A stretch of 40,680 nt of DNA, taken from NCBI GenBank assembly GCA_044433165.1, contig JAWXTX010000013.1, positions 1 through 40,680 of the forward strand, given 5' to 3'. A program made the position numbers and the translations under genes. The notes beneath the pieces were generated by a model that was not told where the DNA came from, did not search any database, and saw only the letters and a list, made by a program, of their open reading frames with translations. Of the stretch, positions 6,918 to 15,425 are shown in pieces; the stretch's first letter is position 1, and each line of letters begins with the position of its first letter. This DNA comes from Ferrimonas sp044433165. Its GTDB lineage: Bacteria > Pseudomonadota > Gammaproteobacteria > Enterobacterales > Shewanellaceae.

Positions 6918-8828
6918 ATGTCGCAAAATTGGACAATCAACGACGCCCTGTCGACCTATAACATTCCCTACTGGAGCAACGGCTACTTCACCATTAATCA
7001 ACATGGTCACGTCGCTGCTACCCCTACTGCAACCCACCAACAAATCGACTTGCATCAACTCGCTGAGCAACTGCAAGACAATGGCATGACCTTGCCAGTA
7101 TTGGTGCGTTTTCCGGATATTTTGCGCCAGCAAGTGCATACCCTATGTAGCCGCTTTAACGATGCCATTGATGCATACGGTTACGATGGCCACTATTTGG
7201 CGGTTTATCCTATTAAGGTGAACCAACAGCGCCAAGTCGTTGAAGGGTTACTTTCAAGCCAAGAAAATTTGGAACGTAAGCAGCTGGGCCTAGAAGCAGG
7301 CAGTAAACCGGAATTATTGGCGGTATTGGCGTTAGCGGCTCAAGGCAGCTCTGTGATTGTTTGTAACGGTTATAAAGACCGTGAATACGTGCGCTTGGCT
7401 TTAATTGGTGAAAAGCTCGGCCACAAAGTATTTATCGTGCTAGAAAAAGCCTCTGAGCTTGAGCTGGTACTGCAAGAAGCCAAAAACCTCGGTGTGAACC
7501 CACGCCTTGGGGTGCGCGCCCGTTTAGCCTCTTCCGGCAAAGGAAACTGGCAAAGCAGTGGCGGCGTAAAATCAAAATTTGGCCTAAAGACCCACCAAAT
7601 ATTACAAGTAATCGACACCCTGCAAGAACTGAAAATGCTCGATTGCCTGCAATTATTGCATTTCCACTTAGGCTCGCAGCTGGCCAACATTCGAGACGTG
7701 CAAAGTGGCCTAAAAGAAGCCGGTCGCTTTTACGCAGAATTGTGCCATCTCGGCGCGCAAGTCGATTACTTAGATGTGGGCGGCGGCTTAGCCGTCGACT
7801 ACGAAGGCACCCGTAGCCAATCGGCCTGCTCAGCCAACTACTCGATGCTTGAATACGCTAACAACGTAGTGTGGGTGCTGGGCGACATCTGTCGCGAACA
7901 CAACTTACCGATGCCAAACCTGATTTCGGAATCCGGCCGCGCCATGACGGCACACCACGCGGTATTGATCGCCGACGTCATCGGGGTTGAGCAACACCAA
8001 CCGCAACAACTCGATCCACCCAGCGAAGACGATCCTATCTTGCTCAATAACCTCTGGCAAAGTTACCAAGATGCGCTGGCCAACCACGATGCCAGAGCAG
8101 TGGTTGAGCTATACCACGATGTGATGAGCGATCTCGCCGAAGTGAACACCATGTACACCTTCGGCACCCTAACCCTGCGTCAACGAGCTTGGGCCGAACA
8201 AGTGCACACCAACACGTGCCAGCTGATTGCCAAACAATTGAGTTTTAAAAACCGCGCTCATCGGCCCATTATTGATGATCTGAACGAACGCCTCGCCGAT
8301 CGGCTGTTTGTTAATTTCTCGCTATTCCAATCCATGCCAGACGCCTGGGGCATCGACCAAGTATTCCCAGTACTGCCTTTGTCAGGCTTAGAGCGCAAGC
8401 CAGAGCGACGGGGCGTGATCTTGGATATTACCTGCGACAGTGACGGCACCATTGATCAATACGTCGATGGCCAAGGCATTGAAACCACCCTGCCGATCCC
8501 CGCTTATGAACCAGAAAACCCTTACCATATTGGGATCTTCATGGTGGGGGCTTATCAAGAAATTTTAGGCGATCTGCACAACTTATTTGGCGATACCGAG
8601 TCCATCGACATCAGCCTAGATGAGCAAGGCAAGGTGGTTTTTGGCGAGATCCAAAGCGGCGACAGCGTGCGTGACGTGCTCAATTACGTCAACATTAATG
8701 CCACCACCTTATTGGCGTCCTACAAACGGCTCGCCCAAAAACTGCCTAAAACCGAACGCATTGCCGTATTAGCGGAATTGGAACTGGGGTTAGGCGGCTA
8801 TACCTATTTAGAGGATCTGGACGCATGA
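6918..8828 (+). CDS. speA: Biosynthetic arginine decarboxylase
   Basis: PLP enzyme that converts arginine to agmatine and CO2, the first step of the agmatine route to putrescine. It is 636 residues from the ATG at 6918, which has GGAG eight bases upstream; an in-frame TTG just before it is less likely. Family features are all present: the PLP lysine in YPIKVNQQ (Lys100), the LLHFHLGSQLAN segment, the glycine-rich GGGLAVDYEGTRS loop, the SESGRA segment, the active-site DITCDSDG (Cys506) at the dimer interface, and the C-terminal EIQSGDSV. Length and motifs fit the constitutive E. coli SpeA group rather than the acid-induced AdiA. Its stop overlaps the aguA start (ATGA), so AguA is translationally coupled and receives agmatine directly. 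Confidence 0.96.
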   Translation: MSQNWTINDALSTYNIPYWSNGYFTINQHGHVAATPTATHQQIDLHQLAEQLQDNGMTLPVLVRFPDILRQQVHTLCSRFNDAIDAYGYDGHYLAVYPIKVNQQRQVVEGLLSSQENLERKQLGLEAGSKPELLAVLALAAQGSSVIVCNGYKDREYVRLALIGEKLGHKVFIVLEKASELELVLQEAKNLGVNPRLGVRARLASSGKGNWQSSGGVKSKFGLKTHQILQVIDTLQELKMLDCLQLLHFHLGSQLANIRDVQSGLKEAGRFYAELCHLGAQVDYLDVGGGLAVDYEGTRSQSACSANYSMLEYANNVVWVLGDICREHNLPMPNLISESGRAMTAHHAVLIADVIGVEQHQPQQLDPPSEDDPILLNNLWQSYQDALANHDARAVVELYHDVMSDLAEVNTMYTFGTLTLRQRAWAEQVHTNTCQLIAKQLSFKNRAHRPIIDDLNERLADRLFVNFSLFQSMPDAWGIDQVFPVLPLSGLERKPERRGVILDITCDSDGTIDQYVDGQGIETTLPIPAYEPENPYHIGIFMVGAYQEILGDLHNLFGDTESIDISLDEQGKVVFGEIQSGDSVRDVLNYVNINATTLLASYKRLAQKLPKTERIAVLAELELGLGGYTYLEDLDA

Positions 8829-9853
8829 ACCAAGCCAACTCACGCTGGCAAATGCCTGCGGAATGGGCCCATCACCGCGGCTGCTACATTGCTTGGCCGT
8901 GCCGCGATGAGATCTGGGCATTGGGCGTTCAAGCGGCCAAAGACGCATACGCCCAAGTAATTGATGCCATTGCTCAAGTAGAGCCTGTGACGCTTTTGGT
9001 GAACCCCGCCCAGCTGGCCGAAGCCCAGCGCTGGGTAACCCACCATAACGTCACCTTTATGGCGATGCCGCTGAACGACAGCTGGGCGCGCGACATCACC
9101 CCCTTATTCGTCCAACAAGGGCAAGCTCGTGGGGCCATCGATTTTGGCTTTAACGCCTGGGGCGAAAAATTCCACCCGTACGACAAAGACGCCGCCATGG
9201 GCGCGCAGCTGCTGGCCCACCTAAAACAGCAACGCCCAGACTTTCACGCGATGAGCCAAGCGTTGATTTTAGAAGGCGGCAGCATTCATGTGGATGGCCA
9301 AGGTACCCTGCTCACCACCGCAGAATGCTTGCTTCATCCCAAGCGCAATCCGCACCTCAGCCAAGCGCAAATTGAGCAACAGCTCATGGCCAGCCTTGGG
9401 GTAGACAAAGTGCTGTGGTTGCCCGATGGCTTATGGGGCGACGTGGATACCGATGGCCACATCGACAACATCGCCACCTTTACCCAGCCTGGGCGCATAC
9501 TCACCATGACCACCGAGGATCAACGCGATCCAAACTACCGTCGTTATCAAGCCAACATCGACGCTCTGGCGGGTCAAACCGATGCTCAAGGACGGCTGCT
9601 GGAATGGGTAACCATCCCCCAACCGGAGCGTCCAATCATCAATGATGAACCGTTGGCGCTCAGCTACATTAACTATTATCTCGCCAACGATGCGGTGATC
9701 ATCCCCGCCTTTGGCCAAGCCGACTATGATCGCGAAGCCGCAACCATCATTGCCGCTCAATTCCCTGAGCGTGAAGTCGTTGCCATTGATGCCTTGCCAA
9801 TTCTGGCCGGTGGCGGTGGCATTCATTGCATCACCATGCAGGAACCCAATTAA
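8825..9853 (+). CDS. aguA: Agmatine deiminase (agmatine iminohydrolase)
   Basis: Hydrolyses agmatine to N-carbamoylputrescine and ammonia. The 342-residue protein belongs to the PAD-type guanidine-modifying fold. It shows the NDSWARDITP motif near residue 82, EGGSIHVDGQGT followed by AECLL, the DTDGHIDN histidine motif, and the C-terminal GGGGIHC with catalytic Cys335. These residues separate it from arginine deiminases and peptidylarginine deiminases. The gene overlaps speA by ATGA and its stop overlaps the aguB ATG (TAATG), so three consecutive pathway enzymes are coupled. This pair replaces agmatinase (SpeB), for which no gene is present here. Confidence 0.95.
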   Translation: MNQANSRWQMPAEWAHHRGCYIAWPCRDEIWALGVQAAKDAYAQVIDAIAQVEPVTLLVNPAQLAEAQRWVTHHNVTFMAMPLNDSWARDITPLFVQQGQARGAIDFGFNAWGEKFHPYDKDAAMGAQLLAHLKQQRPDFHAMSQALILEGGSIHVDGQGTLLTTAECLLHPKRNPHLSQAQIEQQLMASLGVDKVLWLPDGLWGDVDTDGHIDNIATFTQPGRILTMTTEDQRDPNYRRYQANIDALAGQTDAQGRLLEWVTIPQPERPIINDEPLALSYINYYLANDAVIIPAFGQADYDREAATIIAAQFPEREVVAIDALPILAGGGGIHCITMQEPN

Positions 9854-10725
9854 TGCGTAACGTGACGTTTGCTGCCACTCAGCTGGCATTAACTAACAAC
9901 CTGTCTGAAAACTTAACTCGCGCCGAAGCCGCCGTTCGTCAAGCCGCGGCACAAGGTGCGCAAGTGATCCTGCTGCAAGAATTATTTGAATATGAATACT
10001 TCTGCAAAAAGCAAAAAGCCGCTTACCTAAAACTGGCGCACCCGTTGGCAAACCACCCGTGGATTGGCCAATTTCAAGCTCTGGCTAAAGAGCTGAATGT
10101 TGTGTTGCCCATCAGCTTTTTCGAGCGCGATGGCAACAGCTTCTTCAACTCGTTGGTTATGATAGATGCCGATGGCAGCCTAGGTGACGTCTATCGCAAA
10201 AGCCACATTCCAGATGGGCCGGGGTATTCAGAGAAGTTTTATTTCTCGCCAGGAGACACCGGTTTTAAAGTATGGGATACCCAATATGGCCGCTTTGGGG
10301 TTGCCATCTGCTGGGATCAATGGTTCCCAGAAGCCGCTCGCGCCATGGCACTTATGGGGGCAGAAGCATTGTTCTACCCCACGGCCATTGGCAGCGAGCC
10401 GCAAGATCCCACGTTGGACTCGCGCGATCATTGGCAACGCGTTATGCAAGGCCACAGCGCCGCGAACGTCGTACCGGTGATCGCCTCCAACCGAGTTGGG
10501 GTGGAATACGAAGATGAGATTGCCACCACCTTCTATGGCAGCAGCTTTATTACCGACGCCACCGGCGCCAAATTGGTGGAAGCCGATCGAAGCGAACAAA
10601 CGGTTTTGGTGGCCACCATCGATCTGGATGCCGCAGCAGACGCCCGCCGCGCGTGGGGGTTATTCCGAGATCGTCGCCCAGAACTGTATGGGCCACTGAA
10701 TCAACTCAGCCCTAACCGCGGTTAA
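9853..10725 (+). CDS. aguB: N-carbamoylputrescine amidase
   Basis: Nitrilase-superfamily hydrolase that converts N-carbamoylputrescine to putrescine, CO2 and ammonia, completing the agmatine route. It is 290 residues from the ATG at 9853; a longer frame begins at a TTG at 9826 but would extend into aguA, while the ATG forms the usual TAATG coupling. The catalytic triad is visible: Glu43 in LLQELFEYEYF, Lys116 in YRKSHIPDGPG, and Cys153 in GVAICWDQWFPE. The FEYEYFC segment and the WDQWFPE stretch are typical of AguB rather than beta-ureidopropionase. It is the last gene of the speE-speA-aguA-aguB operon, and a long hairpin follows. Confidence 0.95.
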   Translation: MRNVTFAATQLALTNNLSENLTRAEAAVRQAAAQGAQVILLQELFEYEYFCKKQKAAYLKLAHPLANHPWIGQFQALAKELNVVLPISFFERDGNSFFNSLVMIDADGSLGDVYRKSHIPDGPGYSEKFYFSPGDTGFKVWDTQYGRFGVAICWDQWFPEAARAMALMGAEALFYPTAIGSEPQDPTLDSRDHWQRVMQGHSAANVVPVIASNRVGVEYEDEIATTFYGSSFITDATGAKLVEADRSEQTVLVATIDLDAAADARRAWGLFRDRRPELYGPLNQLSPNRG

Positions 10726-10738
10726 TGCGGCTTACCCC

Positions 10739-10783
10739 ATAACGCCACCTGCTGTGTTATTGGCAGCAGGTGGCGTTATTTAT
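10739..10783 (+). terminator. Long hairpin terminator of the polyamine operon
   Basis: A perfect 16-pair stem, 10739-10754 with 10764-10779, containing AACGCCACCTGCTG and its complement around a nine-base loop. The following tract is weak (TTTAT). It lies just after aguB and is the only terminator-like structure seen in the operon. Confidence 0.7.
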
Positions 10784-10828
10784 CAGTCCAGCTCACACCC
10801 AGCAACCCACCCGTGCCAGCATCACTTG

Positions 10829-11026
10829 TTACATCACTGGCCAAAATGGCGGCGGTGAACGAAAAGACGGCTTATTCAAAGCGCTTTTATCTATCTCACT
10901 GAGCGCATGCTGATGCCCTAAACGGCGCTCCACCACTTCGCTAAAACGCCACAATGTCGGTTCACGTTCATCTTCAAACAACAATACCGAACAGGCTTGA
11001 TGACGACGCTCTGGCCCCATGTACAT
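10829..11026 (-). CDS. Small hypothetical protein (65 residues) with a strong ribosome-binding site
   Basis: I do not recognise this protein. The chosen ATG at 11026 has AAGGAGG six bases upstream, one of the best Shine-Dalgarno sequences in the window, which argues that the frame is translated; a longer frame from 11140 lacks such support. The product begins MYMGPERRHQ, contains an acidic FEDEREPTLW stretch and a second ERR (VVERRLGHQ), and ends in a Pro-rich SPPPFWPVM. There is no signal peptide or membrane segment, so it is probably cytoplasmic. It stands alone between the polyamine operon and the heme receptor and is convergent with aguB. Confidence 0.6.
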   Translation of the reverse strand: MYMGPERRHQACSVLLFEDEREPTLWRFSEVVERRLGHQHALSEIDKSALNKPSFRSPPPFWPVM

Positions 11027-11234
11027 GCTCGCCTCCTTGTTAAGGCAGCCAAACAATAACCCAATACAGTATAGCGCTGTCCCACCACTCACGTGATGGC
11101 ATGGCAATGAATGCGCCATGCAAACGCTGTTGATCGCCAATGCGTCTCACGCCTCTCGGCATTACCAACCCAAACGCACTGAGGGTAGATGAGTGCGGTG
11201 CTAGGGTATGTCAACCAATGCGCGTTTCAGCATC

Positions 11235-11272
11235 AAGAAATAACAAGCCCAAGCAACGAACGCTTGGGCTTG
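11235..11272 (-). terminator. Terminator of the TonB-dependent receptor gene
   Basis: CAAGCCCAAGC (11244-11254) pairs perfectly with GCTTGGGCTTG (11262-11272) around a seven-base loop. On the minus strand the stem is followed by TTATTTCTT. It lies 26 bases past the receptor stop codon. Confidence 0.75.
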
Positions 11273-11297
11273 ATAAAAAAACGCGTGCTGGTGGCAA

Positions 11298-13502
11298 TTA
11301 GAACTGGTAACTCAACGAGGCACCAATATAGCGCCCTGGCTGGCTGTATCGGTCAATTCCCAGTTGTTCCTCCGCCAAACCAGCGACATCATTCCAAAGC
11401 AAATAGCGTTTATCAAGCACATTAAACACACCCGCCCGTAATTGTAAATTATCCTCTAATTGATAATAGCCGGTGAGATCTACCACGCCATAACCACGGC
11501 TGGCATAAGCCATTTGTGGCACACCACTAAAGGCATCAAATAACGGCACAATGTCTGCTTGTTCTTTGCCTTGAGCCGCCACAAGCGCCAATTTTGCGCC
11601 CCAGCGGCTATCGGCAGAATGGTAACTTAATGCCGCCGTGCCATTTAATGGGGAAACGCTGTTAATAGGCAGCTCATCGGTTTGATTTTCCCCTTTGGCA
11701 TAAGCAGCGGATAAATCCAAAGACAGGCCATCCCACCAAGCATCAAGCCACCACTGCAGGCTGACTTCAATCCCTTCAATCATCGCTTGGCCGATGTTTT
11801 CGTGTTGATACTCACCATAGGGGTAATCGGAGTTACTAAAACTGACGGTGGTCTCAATAAAATTGTTGTAATGGGTGCGGAACGCCACCAATTCGAATTG
11901 CCCTAAATGGCCGGAATAACGCAATCCCGCTTCGTAGGCATCGCTGTTTTCAGCCGCTAAATTGGGGTTTGCTAAACGGGCATACCCACGGCCACTGTCT
12001 TCGGCAAAATACAGCTCTTTCAGATCCGGTGAACGAAACCCTTGGGAAAATTGCCCAAAGAGCGACCATTGTTCAGACAGGGGATATACCACCCCTAATC
12101 GCCACGTCCAAGCATCGCTTTGATGATCATCAAAGACATCCGTCCCATTTTGATAATAGGCATCAATTTCAGGGGTTACTTGAGTATTGTCATAACGAAG
12201 AGCGGGGGTAATTCGCCATTGATGCCATTGAATTTGATCTTGTAAATAAAAGCCATACACCCGCTCCTGAGCTTTAGGGGCATAGCGTGAAATGACGGTA
12301 GGCGCACCACTAACATAACGAGTGGTATTCAAATTTTCCAACTCGGTCTGACTCACATCCCCACCCCATTCAAGCACATGATTGGCTTGAGCAAGCGTAA
12401 AGGATTTACGCAAATCGAGGGTAAATTGGCCGTGCTGCTCCCCATAATTACGATCCATCTGCCTCTCACCGGTATACACATACCAATTTTGAGTCGTTTG
12501 CTCCGATTCTGTTACCTGATAATCCAGCGACCAAACCAGCTCATCTAATAACGCGTGGGAAAGCTGCCATTGATGCTGCAAACTAAAACGATAACGACGC
12601 TCTTCATCATCTGCCTGCTGATCGGCATAGTTCACGCCTTCGGCATTGGCTTCACCGTCATTTAATGAGAGCAGCTCACTGTCAAACACGCGCTGGAAAT
12701 ATTCGCCAGTGAATCCCAACACATGCTGATCGCCGTGATACTGAAGCTTACTAAGCGCGTTAATTTGGTCAAAGTTCGCAGGATCAGCCACAGTCCTTAA
12801 CGCCCCTTCTCCTTGTACAATACCTTTGGTTTGCAACTCATGGCCTTGACGCTGCGTGGCTAACAATAAGAGATGCCAAGCGTTATAACGGGACGCGAGG
12901 GCAGCGGTAATGCCCGTGCTTTGATCGCTCCCCATATAATCCACTTTAACCGCACCACCAAACTCTTTGCCAGCCGCTAAATAATCGATGGGATCTTTGG
13001 TGGTATAGGCAACTGTGCCAGCCAAGGAACCACTGCCAAACAGCACGGACGATGGGGTTTTGATTATCTCAATCTGTTTCAGGCTATCCACATCAATGTA
13101 ATTACGAGAGGAACGCATAAATTGCGTACCTGAATCATACCCATTGGCTTGTTGTACCCCATCAACCATGATTAAGACGCGATTGCCTTCGATACCACGA
13201 ATATTCACGTCTTGTAGACCAAAACGTCCAGATCCCGTTGTTTGAACGCCCGGTACATACCTCAATGCTTGTGCCAAATCATTACTGAGCTGTTCCGCTA
13301 ACAGATCCTCCGTCAAGCTCACCACATCGGCAGCCACCGTACTGCCATCAAGCTGTTGATTGCGACTGGCTGAAACCACCATTTCTGGTAAATGAATTTG
13401 GTAACTTGGCGAGGCGGTTGGCACCGTCTCTTCTGCGGCCATAACCGCCGGATTGACGAACGCAAAAAGCGCGAGTGTGATTGCATTTGGGCGATTGATC
13501 AT
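11298..13502 (-). CDS. TonB-dependent heme/hemoglobin receptor family protein
   Basis: Outer-membrane gated beta-barrel that imports heme or a similar iron ligand using TonB energy. It has 734 residues from the ATG at 13502, preceded by AGGGAAG; a longer frame to 13565 would put 21 odd residues before the signal peptide and run into the Fur box. The signal peptide ends near residue 22 (AVMA before AEET), a TonB-box-like EMVVSASRN follows, then the plug with NIRGIEGNRVLIMVDGVQQ and IEIIKTPSSVLFGSG. The barrel contains the heme-receptor pair FRSP (489-492) and NPNL (512-515), and ends in the aromatic SLSYQF. The His usually found between those two motifs is absent. A Fur box lies 49-67 bases upstream. 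Heme is the likely ligand given the neighbouring hutB- and hutZ-like genes; a siderophore is possible. Confidence 0.88.
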   Translation of the reverse strand: MINRPNAITLALFAFVNPAVMAAEETVPTASPSYQIHLPEMVVSASRNQQLDGSTVAADVVSLTEDLLAEQLSNDLAQALRYVPGVQTTGSGRFGLQDVNIRGIEGNRVLIMVDGVQQANGYDSGTQFMRSSRNYIDVDSLKQIEIIKTPSSVLFGSGSLAGTVAYTTKDPIDYLAAGKEFGGAVKVDYMGSDQSTGITAALASRYNAWHLLLLATQRQGHELQTKGIVQGEGALRTVADPANFDQINALSKLQYHGDQHVLGFTGEYFQRVFDSELLSLNDGEANAEGVNYADQQADDEERRYRFSLQHQWQLSHALLDELVWSLDYQVTESEQTTQNWYVYTGERQMDRNYGEQHGQFTLDLRKSFTLAQANHVLEWGGDVSQTELENLNTTRYVSGAPTVISRYAPKAQERVYGFYLQDQIQWHQWRITPALRYDNTQVTPEIDAYYQNGTDVFDDHQSDAWTWRLGVVYPLSEQWSLFGQFSQGFRSPDLKELYFAEDSGRGYARLANPNLAAENSDAYEAGLRYSGHLGQFELVAFRTHYNNFIETTVSFSNSDYPYGEYQHENIGQAMIEGIEVSLQWWLDAWWDGLSLDLSAAYAKGENQTDELPINSVSPLNGTAALSYHSADSRWGAKLALVAAQGKEQADIVPLFDAFSGVPQMAYASRGYGVVDLTGYYQLEDNLQLRAGVFNVLDKRYLLWNDVAGLAEEQLGIDRYSQPGRYIGASLSYQF

Positions 13503-13550
13503 TATGACTTCCCTGTGAAAACATCTCGTAAGCGATAAGGCTGGCATAGT

Positions 13551-13569
13551 AGTAATGATTATCATTTAG
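13551..13569 (-). promoter_or_regulatory. Fur box of the heme receptor
   Basis: The core AATGATTATCATTT is an uninterrupted 14-base match to the centre of the classical Fur consensus (GATAATGATAATCATTATC, either strand); the outer bases diverge. It sits 49-67 bases upstream of the receptor ATG, the usual promoter position, predicting repression when iron is plentiful. Confidence 0.85.
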
Positions 13570-13906
13570 ATCAACGTATATAAGAGGGAAGCCATGGAAT
13601 AAAGTAACATTAACCATGGAATTAGATTTAGACGATAAAAATCACCAACAAATAAATTAAAACATCAAATTGATGTTACGCAAAAAAAGAACAAAGGCGA
13701 CTACTCAACTATAACTTTAAATACCAAGAAACTGTGCAAGAATAGAAAAGAACAACATCAATCACCAAATACTACAGCTTCAATGTGATACGTATCTTAA
13801 TTGGACAAATACATATATCCACATCAATAAGAGTGAAATTAAGACGTGCGTAACTTGCTGATCTTAAATAATTAAAGATCAGCAAGCGCATTATATAAAT
13901 ATGGCC
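13570..13906. other. AT-rich intergenic region with dyad and repeated ACATCAA half-sites
   Basis: No credible gene is seen. The stretch is markedly AT-rich. It contains the perfect dyad AACATCAA-A-TTGATGTT at 13661-13677 and two more copies of the half-site (AACATCAA at 13754-13761, ACATCAA at 13821-13827), which could form an operator array. The hairpin at 13854-13886 closes the right end. Confidence 0.45.
13854..13886 (-). terminator. Inverted repeat after the heme-binding protein gene, possible terminator
   Basis: CTTGCTGATCTT (13854-13865) pairs perfectly with AAGATCAGCAAG (13875-13886) around nine A/T bases. On the minus strand it lies 20 bases past the stop codon of the heme-binding protein gene. 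No U-run follows on either strand, so termination would be Rho-dependent or weak. Confidence 0.5.
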
Positions 13907-14773
13907 TTATGGCAAGACCACTAATTGTTGTGCCAAGGATTCCGCTGCATTCAATGCACTAGGGCCTAACCCCCCTAATAGCGCTTGTGGTGGCAAGTTA
14001 ATCACCTGTTGATTTAAACCCGCAGGCGTAAACGCCAATAAAGGCAATGAGGTCATTAAAGCCGCCACTACTTCTTGCGCTAATGGTTCTGGATGATCGC
14101 CATCCATATTCGGCTTACTAACCAAAATTAAATCGGGTTTAATCGTTAATAACGTTTCCTCGCTGATTATTTTATAACCATCAAATTCGGCACCATTAAC
14201 GCCACCGGCTAAGCTGATAATGCGATCCGCGGCCGTATTATGGCCGCCTAATTTGGGCGCTCTATCCCCACGTAAAAGCGCAAAAATAACAACCGGAGGC
14301 CGTTGTAGCTCAGCCCTTAAATTAGCAATTCGTTGCAGTTGTGTCTGTAATTGGACGCTAGCAGAACGATGATCACGCCCTAACAGAACCGCAATGGTAC
14401 TTAGATTGTCCAATAATTGCTGAGGGCTGTTCGCCGCTGGCAAGATCTGAATAGGAACCCCCGCATCCTCAATTAATTTCAATGCGGTTGCTGGCCCCAT
14501 CTCTTCGCTACCAAGGAGCAAGTCGGGTTGTTGCGCTAACAACCCTTCTGCCGATAAAGCCCGATGATAACCCAGCACCGCGATGCCTTTGGCATCATCT
14601 GGCACAACGCTGGTGCTATCCACCGCCACCAATTGCGGCTGGCCTCCTAATAACAGCACTAACTCCGTGATCCCAGCGCCAGCACTAACAACACGCTCCG
14701 CAGCATATAACGGCATTCCGAGCCATGTTAATGCCAATATAAAAAATACCAATTTCACTGTTGTTTTCTCCAT
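13907..14773 (-). CDS. hutB: Periplasmic heme-binding protein of an ABC importer (HutB/HmuT family)
   Basis: Binds heme in the periplasm and hands it to an inner-membrane ABC importer. It has 288 residues with an N-terminal signal (KLVFFILALTWLGMPLYA, cut near residue 24), then the BtuF/HmuT-like fold. GYHRALSAEG at 68-77 holds the tyrosine (Tyr69) expected as heme ligand in HmuT-type proteins. Other hallmarks are VSAGAGITELV, GGHNTAADRIISLAGG and the LLTIKPDLILV stretch. The ATG at 14773 has no clear ribosome-binding site, while the in-frame GTG at 14758 has GGAGA about eight bases upstream and starts right at the signal peptide, so the true start may be that GTG. The usual partners HutC (permease) and HutD (ATPase) are not adjacent. 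It is divergent from hutZ across a 650-base gap. Confidence 0.85.
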   Translation of the reverse strand: MEKTTVKLVFFILALTWLGMPLYAAERVVSAGAGITELVLLLGGQPQLVAVDSTSVVPDDAKGIAVLGYHRALSAEGLLAQQPDLLLGSEEMGPATALKLIEDAGVPIQILPAANSPQQLLDNLSTIAVLLGRDHRSASVQLQTQLQRIANLRAELQRPPVVIFALLRGDRAPKLGGHNTAADRIISLAGGVNGAEFDGYKIISEETLLTIKPDLILVSKPNMDGDHPEPLAQEVVAALMTSLPLLAFTPAGLNQQVINLPPQALLGGLGPSALNAAESLAQQLVVLP

Positions 14774-15425
14774 AACAAGCTGAATTTGAGTAAAGGGGAT
14801 TTACAACTCGCTCAACAACCTCCATAAATACTTCAGTCCATACCTCAACCGAGGTCTTCGGCATAAAATGCAGATCAAGCTTGGGTTAGCGGCAATCTAT
14901 AACGTTTGATTTTGTCATTAAAATTAAAATTAACATTAACAATAAGATAGAAAATATCGTCGCCCTCGATTCATTGCAAAAGCGCATGATATTTAAAAAA
15001 TATTGAACCGATTTCTAATTCGAGCAAGTGGCTCTACTGCCCCACACAAAAGCAACGGCTTTACCTCAGTTGCTGTTTGTTTCCACTACCAACGAAACAC
15101 CGCAATTACCTTGCCATCGGTGATGCAGCCGACCACGTTAACCAATGCCATCAAGGTACCCTTGCAACAGCAACAATGCAAACAGGAATGATTTGCATTT
15201 GATCTTTAGTGCTTATTTTAGTTAGTCTAACTAGGAGCTTAACGTGGAATGAGGCGTATTAATAACGATGAGCGATACGATTACTTTCAGTCATTAGCCA
15301 TTTCATGTTCATTGATGTTTTAATCAATTCGGCGAACTATTTTTAATATGAAATAAATAGCTTCCAGTAAAATGAAGATTTAACGAACGAGCGGTACGAT
15401 GTGAAGTTTATTAAAGGAGATACAT
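14774..15425. other. Long divergent noncoding region between hutB and hutZ
   Basis: About 650 bases, AT-rich in its outer parts, with no gene I can support; a 62-codon frame at 15003-15191 lacks a ribosome-binding site and any recognisable feature. It contains a Fur-like sequence AATGATTTGCATTT (15187-15200, two differences from the core before the receptor gene) and a perfect dyad TAGTTAG-T-CTAACTA (15219-15233). Both are more than 190 bases from the hutZ ATG, so either the hutZ leader is long or the sites serve something unseen. Confidence 0.45.

Noticed and set aside
15003..15191. 62-codon open frame in the hutB-hutZ gap
   Set aside because: No ribosome-binding site, no signal or family resemblance, Cys and Gln tail of low complexity; treated as noncoding.
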